Assembly: GCA_026396285.1 (NCBI GenBank)
Contig: JAPLXB010000023.1
Span: 1-44,655, forward strand
Reading direction: 5' to 3'
DNA length: 44,655 bases
Source of the DNA: Microcaldota archaeon
Lineage (GTDB): Archaea; Micrarchaeota; Micrarchaeia; Norongarragalinales; JAPLXB01
In this document: one piece after another, positions 39,810 through 44,655 of the stretch
Layout: each line of letters starts with the position of its first letter
Position numbering within the stretch: the stretch's first letter is position 1
Translations under genes and position numbers: made by a program
The notes under the pieces: model-generated
The model's database searches: none
The model's input: only the letters and a program-made list of their open reading frames with translations
Told to the model about the DNA's origin: nothing

Positions 39810-40454
39810 TCAAACCTCTTTTGCCGCCGCCGGTTTTTCAGCCTTCGTTTCCGCCGCCTGCCTCGGCTTTTCAGGTTGCTTTTCAATTTCCTGTTTCGCC
39901 GCAGCGGGTTTCGTTTCAATATTCTTGTCTGCCCCGGTTTTCTTGCCGCCGGCCCTGCCGCCCTTTTTTCCGTTGTTTTCGCGTTCGGCGAGCACGACTT
40001 CCGCCCTGCATGTGACGTAATCCGCCCACGTCGCCTGCTTGCCGTACCCGAGCGTGATGCCGCTGACCCAGAACTTGCGGTACCTCTTGGCAGTGGTCTG
40101 CTTGTAAGCGGATGCGCTGGCGACGAACAGCTTCTTTTCATCCATTCCCTTGAAGCGCGCGTTGGCTGCCGCGTCGGAAACGAGGCCGAGCATGATTTTC
40201 GCCTCTTTCTTGGGATACCTTCCCCTCCTTCCGCCGAGTTCGCTCCTGTGGCCGCAGCCCTTGTTGAAGCGCCGGTAGGGAATGGCTTTCTTGAGCGCAA
40301 TGCATTCCTCAAGCAGTCCCTTCGCTTCCTCCACAGGTTTCCCGCGTATGGCGCCGCACACCTGGCTCAAGTCCTTGTACGAGGCGTTCTGGTCGTGCGC
40401 CTGCGCCTTCGCGACCTTGCCTTCGACGGAGGCCGAGTAATGATACAAACCCAT
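39810..40454 (-). CDS. rpl22: 50S ribosomal protein L22
   Basis: 214 residues from the ATG at 40454 (GTGGT upstream). N-terminal core (AKAQAHDQNASYKDLSQVCGAIRGK), LKKAIPYRRFNKGCGHR, and the beta-hairpin region that lines the exit tunnel. The last about 55 residues are a Lys/Ala/Glu-rich low-complexity tail (AAAKQEIEKQPEKPRQAAE) beyond the usual about 155-residue length. Confidence 0.95.
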   Translation of the reverse strand: MGLYHYSASVEGKVAKAQAHDQNASYKDLSQVCGAIRGKPVEEAKGLLEECIALKKAIPYRRFNKGCGHRSELGGRRGRYPKKEAKIMLGLVSDAAANARFKGMDEKKLFVASASAYKQTTAKRYRKFWVSGITLGYGKQATWADYVTCRAEVVLAERENNGKKGGRAGGKKTGADKNIETKPAAAKQEIEKQPEKPRQAAETKAEKPAAAKEV

Positions 40455-40529
40455 TCAAACCACGTTGATTTTTTTCACTTTTCTTGGATTTTCATTTTTT
40501 TATTGCTTCAATTCCCTTTCATTCGCGCT

Positions 40530-40727
40530 TCACTGTTTTTTCTTCGCCAGGGCCTCGGCGCTTTCGCCGCTCCAGCCCCAGTTGCTCTTGTCGACCTCGG
40601 TTATGACGACGGTCGTCTGCTCCTTCGGCACCCCGAGTTCCTCGAACACTTTTGTGACGCCGGCGATGATTTTCACCTTCTGTTCCGCGGTCCTTCCGGG
40701 CCACATCTTCACTTCCACCACCGGCAT
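40530..40727 (-). CDS. 4-oxalocrotonate tautomerase family protein
   Basis: 65 residues from the ATG at 40727, beginning MPVVEVKMWPGRTAEQKVKI. After Met removal Pro1 would be the catalytic base, as in 4-OT tautomerases; the GRTAEQK and VFEELGVPKEQTTVVI blocks match the family. Arg in WPGRT fits the substrate-binding site. It sits between S19 and L22, where ribosomal genes are normally contiguous. The substrate is unknown; no catabolic genes are near. Confidence 0.88.
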   Translation of the reverse strand: MPVVEVKMWPGRTAEQKVKIIAGVTKVFEELGVPKEQTTVVITEVDKSNWGWSGESAEALAKKKQ

Positions 40728-40754
40728 GCCATTACCCCGTTTTCCATAATCACC

Positions 40755-41141
40755 TTACTTGAGTTCCACTGACTTGCTTCCTCTCGTTGCGCCGATTCCC
40801 GGACCGGACTGCTTGACGAGCTTGCATGTGTGTGAGAACTCGCCGAGCCTGCGGCCCAGCATCTCCGGCGTCGGCTTCACGTCCACCCACTTGTTTCCGT
40901 TGTGGACCTGGAAGTGCATCCCGACCATTTCCGGGATGACGACCATCTGCCTGAAGTGCGTCTTCATCATCTTCCCCTTTGCGCCATTCTTCCTCATTTT
41001 TTCCAAAAACTTCTTGAACTGGAGCCCCATGCGCTTGAGCGCCCGCCGCGAATGCGTGCCGACGAGGAGGATGAACTGGTCCAACGGCATCTTCTTCAGT
41101 TCCTCGAACTCCTTTCCGCGGTATAAAAACTTTTTAGCCAA
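40755..41141 (-). CDS. rps19: 30S ribosomal protein S19
   Basis: 128 residues from TTG at 41141: GGTG lies 6 nt upstream, and the conserved protein begins just after it (AKKFLYRGKEFEELKKM). Codons further upstream are possible but weaker. Blocks: VVIPEMVGMHFQVHNGNKWVDVKPTPEMLGRRLGEFSHTC, with the conserved GEFSHT. Normal archaeal length. Confidence 0.95.
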   Translation of the reverse strand: MAKKFLYRGKEFEELKKMPLDQFILLVGTHSRRALKRMGLQFKKFLEKMRKNGAKGKMMKTHFRQMVVIPEMVGMHFQVHNGNKWVDVKPTPEMLGRRLGEFSHTCKLVKQSGPGIGATRGSKSVELK

Positions 41142-41180
41142 ACACAACACCCCGTTATCATCGCATGAATTGAATCAAGT

Positions 41181-41918
41181 TCATTCCGCAACCTTGCCCC
41201 TTCTCCTGCCGGTCCTCCTCGCAGCCACCTGTCCGGTCTTTGCTCCGGGCGGAGTGCTCCTGCTGACCGTAGTGGGACTGCCAAAGCTCTTCCCGCCGTG
41301 GGGATGGTCGTATGCGGACATGGCTGTCCCGCGCACAATCGGGTAATACTTGTTCCTAGCCCACATCGCGTGCGCATGCGTCCCTGCCTTCTTGAACGGC
41401 TTCTCCAGCCGCCCGCCGCCTGCCGCTACCCCTACGGTAGCCCTGCACGACGGGTTAAGGACCCTGACCTTTTTTGAAGCGAGCCTCACTGACACGCGGC
41501 CGGTTTCCTCGTCCCTTGAAACCACGTATGCCGCCGCCCCGCCTGCGCGCGCCATCCTGCCGCCGTCGCCCGGGATCGCCTCGACGTTGAATATCGGAGT
41601 GCCGTCGGGAATGCTTTCCAGCGGAAGGATTGAACCGGTCAACAGTGCGCCGCCGCGGCCGACTTGCACGCGGTTGCCGACGCATATCCCTTCCGCGGCA
41701 ACGTTGTACACTGTTTCCCCGTTTTCAAGCACGATTTTCACCACCAGCGCCGTCCTGCCGGGGTCGTCGACGAGGCCGACCACCTGGCCGGCGAGCGTGC
41801 CGCGGTTTTCGGCGTCGTCCAGCTTCCTGTAAACGATGTCCGCGAAGAAGCGGTGGCTGGGCGCCCTGTACGTCGGGCTTCCCTTCCCGCGCTTTTGTTG
41901 CGTCAGACGAGTCCCCAT
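41181..41918 (-). CDS. rpl2: 50S ribosomal protein L2
   Basis: 245 residues from the ATG at 41918. Beta-barrel domains with AEGICVGNRVQVGRGG..., VEAIPGDGGRMARAGGAAAYVVSRDEETGRVSVRL, and the C-terminal VRGTAMSAYDHPHGG block holding the conserved His linked to peptidyl transfer. Last residues are basic (RRTGRRRGK). Confidence 0.97.
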   Translation of the reverse strand: MGTRLTQQKRGKGSPTYRAPSHRFFADIVYRKLDDAENRGTLAGQVVGLVDDPGRTALVVKIVLENGETVYNVAAEGICVGNRVQVGRGGALLTGSILPLESIPDGTPIFNVEAIPGDGGRMARAGGAAAYVVSRDEETGRVSVRLASKKVRVLNPSCRATVGVAAGGGRLEKPFKKAGTHAHAMWARNKYYPIVRGTAMSAYDHPHGGKSFGSPTTVSRSTPPGAKTGQVAARRTGRRRGKVAE

Positions 41919-41972
41919 GAAAACCACTTTCAAATCATTTCAGCGAAAATCATTCAGTCAACTACGCCCGCA

Positions 41973-42221
41973 TCAGATTATCTTGAGTTTCGACGCCACG
42001 TCCGCAGCCGCCCCCGGCCTTGCAAAACGCACCATCGCCTTTTTCCTCCCGTCCGCCGCGATGAGCATGGTGACGCGCGTCACCTTTTCCCCGAACAGCT
42101 TCTCCACTTCCTTCCTCACTTCCGGCTTCGTCGCCTTCAGCTCCACGACGAACGTTATCCTGTTCTCGCGTTCTATGCCGCCAGTCGCTTTTTCCGTCAT
42201 CACAGGGTAGAGTATAATCAT
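41973..42221 (-). CDS. rpl23: 50S ribosomal protein L23
   Basis: 82 residues from the ATG at 42221 (GTGGT upstream). Conserved VMTEKATGGIERENRITFVVELKATKPEVRKEVEKLFG and VTRVTMLIAADGRKKAMVRFA. It forms the docking site for SRP and the translocon at the tunnel exit in homologues. Confidence 0.95.
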   Translation of the reverse strand: MIILYPVMTEKATGGIERENRITFVVELKATKPEVRKEVEKLFGEKVTRVTMLIAADGRKKAMVRFARPGAAADVASKLKII

Positions 42222-42230
42222 TTCAACCAC

Positions 42231-43034
42231 TCAATAAAACAGTTTTTCCCGCCCCATGAGCGCAAGCGCGCCCTCGGTCCACGCCGACAGCCTGCCCGCG
42301 CTCCCGCCGGGAGCCAGGTGCTCTGCGCGGAGCTTCTTCACTTCAACCACTTCTACGCCCGGGATGTTGCGCGCAGCCCTCCAAATCCCCTCGTCCTTCG
42401 CCACAACGATGAGCACGCTCTTTGGGGTGGAGTGCCCGCCTTTCCTCAGCCGCGAGCGGCCGGACCTCATCCGCCGCCTTTCCCGCGCGCGCTCCAAGTC
42501 CTTTTCCAGGCCGATGCTTGAAAGGACCTGCTTCGCCTCGCTAACCTTCTTCACGCGCTGGATGGAATCGTCAACGACAATCGGGAGCTTGCGGCCGTCA
42601 AACGCGTGCCCGCGCGCACCCACTGCACCGGCGTTCGCAGTGGCCGCCACCGCGCTCCTCATCGCCAGGTTCATTTCCTTTGCATTTATTCTCTCCGCAA
42701 TCTTTTTCCACGGCTTCGGCGGATGCGCCCGCCTTCCCTTCACCGAATGCGGGACCATGCGAACCTTGCCCGAGCGGCCTTTCGCGATTTTCTCGCGCGG
42801 AAGCCTTGAGCGGCCCGTGTTAATCGTCTGGCGCCACGCGTGCCTGCGGCCGTAGTATTCGGCGCTCGTCTGCATGCCCGACAAAATGAAGTTGCCCTTC
42901 GGCTGGAATTTGAGGGAATTCTCTGCCAAAAACGCCCTATTGATGACGTCAGGCCGGTAGGTCTCGCTGAACTGGGGCGGGAGCTCGACTTCCTTCACCG
43001 CCTTGCCATCCAACCCGAACACAGCCGCTTTCAT
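42231..43034 (-). CDS. rpl4: 50S ribosomal protein L4
   Basis: 267 residues from the ATG at 43034 (GGTGA 7 nt upstream). Archaeal L4/L1e: LPPQFSETYRPDVINRAF, the tunnel loop region with GRRHAWRQTINTGRSRLPREKIAKGRSGKVRMVPHSVKGRRAHPPK, and KAMRSAVAATAN-type helix. Typical length. Confidence 0.96.
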   Translation of the reverse strand: MKAAVFGLDGKAVKEVELPPQFSETYRPDVINRAFLAENSLKFQPKGNFILSGMQTSAEYYGRRHAWRQTINTGRSRLPREKIAKGRSGKVRMVPHSVKGRRAHPPKPWKKIAERINAKEMNLAMRSAVAATANAGAVGARGHAFDGRKLPIVVDDSIQRVKKVSEAKQVLSSIGLEKDLERARERRRMRSGRSRLRKGGHSTPKSVLIVVAKDEGIWRAARNIPGVEVVEVKKLRAEHLAPGGSAGRLSAWTEGALALMGREKLFY

Positions 43035-43053
43035 GAACAATTCACCAAAAAAA

Positions 43054-44010
43054 TTACCAGACGATTTCCTTCAACACCGGTTTCCTCACCGCCCTGCCGG
43101 ACAACGATTTCCTTAACTTCAGGAACCTCTTCGCGGGCCCGGGCACGCTTCCCTCCATGATTATGCACTCGCTGCGGGGCACGCCGTACCAAGCGAATGC
43201 GCCAGGCCTCGCCGCCTCCTTTGCCTCAACGATTTTCATGACGCGCTTGTTCCTGTCCGTCCTCCGGTGGAAACCCGTCTGGCCCGCGCGGGGGATTGTG
43301 TAAAAAACCTTGGCCTGCCGTTCGGCGCCGATTGAGCCGCCGTGCCTCCTTGACTTCGTGGCCTTCCTCGGGTTCAGCGCGACCCCGAACCTTTTCACAA
43401 TGCCTTGCCAGCCCCTGCCGGTAGTCACTGCGACGACGTCAACGTACTCGCCCTCGGCCAAAACCTGGGACACCGGGACTTCTTTTCCAAGCACGCTTTT
43501 TGCGTACTCGAACTGCTCCGCAGGAGTCGCGCCAGCGACCCCGACCTCGAACAATTCCGGCGCCTTCTTGCCGAAACCAGTTTTCGCTGGCAGCGCGCAC
43601 GCCTTGACGCGGATTTCCCTCGCCTGGCCGAGCAGGCCCTCTATTTTCTTCGCGTCACCCGCCTTCTTCGTCAGCGTAACCGTCCTTGAAAGTTCCTTCG
43701 GCGCACCGGCAGCGATTGATTCGCCGATTATTTTGAGGCAGCCGGCGTGGTCTGCGCCGTATGCGACTATTGAGTAAACGAAAAGCGGCGGCACCTCGAC
43801 GAACGTGACCGGTTTCGTGATTTCCTGGCCCTTGGTCGGCGACTCAGAGTCGTCGGTCATTACCACGTGCGCCATCCCGACCTTGTACCCGGCGAAACCA
43901 AGCAGTCCCTTGCCCGTGGTCGGCCAGCAGCGCATCCTTGGCACTAGCGAAGCCGCCCTCTTCCTCGGGCGCGCGGCAATGGAGCCCCTTCCGGGCGCGT
44001 GCTTGCCCAC
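43054..44010 (-). CDS. rpl3: 50S ribosomal protein L3
   Basis: 318 residues, GTG start at 44010. First ribosomal gene of the array. N-terminal GKHAPGRGSIAARPRKRA, GFAGYKVGMAHVVMTDD, and the conserved GKGWQGIVKRFG-like block (GRGWQGIVKRFGVALNPRKATKSRRHGG) with the H/K loop GQTGFHRRTDRNKRVM. A small stem-loop (CCTGC-AAAG-GCAGG on the plus strand, 44035-44048) lies in the 92-nt leader after rpoP. Confidence 0.96.
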   Translation of the reverse strand: MGKHAPGRGSIAARPRKRAASLVPRMRCWPTTGKGLLGFAGYKVGMAHVVMTDDSESPTKGQEITKPVTFVEVPPLFVYSIVAYGADHAGCLKIIGESIAAGAPKELSRTVTLTKKAGDAKKIEGLLGQAREIRVKACALPAKTGFGKKAPELFEVGVAGATPAEQFEYAKSVLGKEVPVSQVLAEGEYVDVVAVTTGRGWQGIVKRFGVALNPRKATKSRRHGGSIGAERQAKVFYTIPRAGQTGFHRRTDRNKRVMKIVEAKEAARPGAFAWYGVPRSECIIMEGSVPGPAKRFLKLRKSLSGRAVRKPVLKEIVW

Positions 44011-44102
44011 TCAACTCACTTGCAAAACCCGGTCCCTGCAAAGGCAGGAATCGGCTGGTACCATCGCAATGCCCGTTTTTGAAACGCCGCGGCGCAGCCA
44101 GT

Positions 44103-44246
44103 TCAGTCTGTCCTCACTTTCTTGGCCAACGGCGGGGTTTCCTTGAAAAGGACTTTTCCGCCGCAGTACGAGCAGCGGACGAACTCCATTTCCTCGTCGG
44201 AAAACCTTTTCCCGCACTTCGGGCAAACGTAGTAAGACAAGTCCAT
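44103..44246 (-). CDS. rpoP: DNA-directed RNA polymerase subunit P (Rpb12-like)
   Basis: 47 residues from the ATG at 44246, preceded by GGAG. A single zinc ribbon: YVCPKCGKRFSDEEMEFVRCSYCGGKVLFKE followed by a basic tail (TPPLAKKVRTD). This is the layout of archaeal RpoP (Cys-x2-Cys ... Cys-x2-Cys with the ILYKERPP-like end). It is co-oriented with L3, 92 nt downstream. Confidence 0.88.
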   Translation of the reverse strand: MDLSYYVCPKCGKRFSDEEMEFVRCSYCGGKVLFKETPPLAKKVRTD

Positions 44247-44381
44247 CCAACTCCAACCGGTTCAAAACCGGGTCCAAGAACCAAAAACCTTTTCCAAAAA
44301 ACCCATGGCCAATTGCAAAAAATTCCAAAAACAATTTTCAAAAAAACAAAACTTTCCCAAAAACCGTTTTCCCGCTTTCGC
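44247..44381 (-). promoter_or_regulatory. AT-rich intergenic region before rpoP and L3
   Basis: On the minus strand this 135-nt stretch is a series of T-runs (for example gtttttttgaaaattg and ggaattttttgc) that could terminate the upstream membrane-protein gene. It ends with an inverted repeat (ggttttgaaccggtt) just before rpoP. The promoter of the ribosomal array is probably here, but I cannot pick one TATA box with confidence. Confidence 0.35.
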
Positions 44382-44655
44382 CTAGAATCCCCATACGAGG
44401 AACGAGCCCGCGAGCCACGCGACCGCCACGACCCCGATGCTTTCCACAATCGATGCCTTGAAAAGCCACTGCGCGGCCCCGACAGCGACGACGAGGACGG
44501 CCAAACCGGTCCAGATGTCCTGGTTGAGCATGTAACCCAAGCCCGGCATGAGTAAAGCGAAAATCACCGCCAATATTATTATCGCGGCCCAGCCGTCGCC
44601 ACCGAGCACGAGCTTGGCGGCAATCCACACTGCTATCACGAAGACGGCGAACAGC
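44382..44655 (-). CDS. small membrane protein, 5' end beyond window
   Basis: The frame is open to the right edge; a GTG at 44639 could be an internal start but the upstream codons (LFAVFV) are also hydrophobic. At least 90 residues with three to four hydrophobic segments (IIILAVIFALLMPGLGYML, GLAVLVVAVGAAQWLF, SIGVVAVAWLAGSFLVW). I do not recognise the family. It ends about 135 nt before rpoP on the same strand. Confidence 0.55.
   Translation of the reverse strand, partial: LFAVFVIAVWIAAKLVLGGDGWAAIIILAVIFALLMPGLGYMLNQDIWTGLAVLVVAVGAAQWLFKASIVESIGVVAVAWLAGSFLVWGF

Noticed and set aside
39876..40772. A 298-codon plus-strand frame over L22 and the tautomerase gene
   Set aside because: Spans several genes antisense, with no domain and no ribosome-binding site.

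Overview
This window is GC-rich archaeal chromosome. The archaeal assignment rests on what is encoded: a group II chaperonin, SecD/SecF, deoxyhypusine synthase, CDP-archaeol synthase, cupin-type phosphoglucose isomerase, RNase P protein p29, aIF1, and the S10/spc-type ribosomal block with archaeal-only members (S4e, L14e, L18, L19e, L30, L32e, L34e). Promoters are archaeal as well. A TATA element lies about 25 nt before the start codon of many first genes (leaderless mRNAs) or before the tRNA 5' end, while internal operon genes carry GGTGA-type ribosome-binding sites. The compact layout, short ribosomal proteins and many small unknown proteins suggest a reduced (DPANN-like, perhaps Diapherotrites) lineage, but that placement is inference.

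Left third (1-15.6 kb): the 5' end of an unknown gene; ribosomal protein L41e; an AT-rich HTH plus Vsr-like endonuclease gene; a small leaderless ORF; a winged-helix regulator convergent with a hel308-radC repair pair; a secreted Cys-rich protein followed by a small membrane protein; two unknown cytosolic genes; tRNA-Leu; deoxyhypusine synthase; the secF-secD operon; a zinc-ribbon/unknown pair; a carS-archaeosortase operon; a frameshifted TraB-like gene; tRNA-Gln; and a TrkA/RCK-type two-TM protein whose pore lacks the usual K+ filter.

Middle (15.6-28.1 kb): a 16-residue Cys/Lys microprotein, aspS, tRNA-Pro, an unknown gene, tRNA-Arg, two unrelated phosphoglucose isomerases (SIS-type and cupin-type) back to back, the thermosome, metG, several unknown genes, a PD-(D/E)XK-like protein, a DEAD-box helicase with altered motif III, tRNA-Glu, a 2'-5' RNA ligase family gene and an exported Ig-like protein.

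Right third (28.2-44.7 kb): one long minus-strand array, read from the right edge: membrane protein, rpoP, L3, L4, L23, L2, S19, a 4-oxalocrotonate tautomerase intruder, L22, S3, L29, aIF1, RNase P p29, S17, L14, L24, S4e, L5, S14, S8, L6, L32e, L19e, L18, S5, L30, L15, secY, a DUF106 (Oxa1/YidC-like) protein, L34e, cmk and L14e. It couples ribosome synthesis to membrane insertion.

The most unusual signal is two families of short hairpin elements. Their flanks are constant and their stems differ but remain base-paired. All copies lie in the same orientation relative to the presumed transcript: in tRNA introns, just after a tRNA, in the leader of the RCK gene, and twice between the S14 and S8 genes. 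All five tRNA genes carry introns, and tRNA-Leu appears to carry two, one of them in the D-arm.
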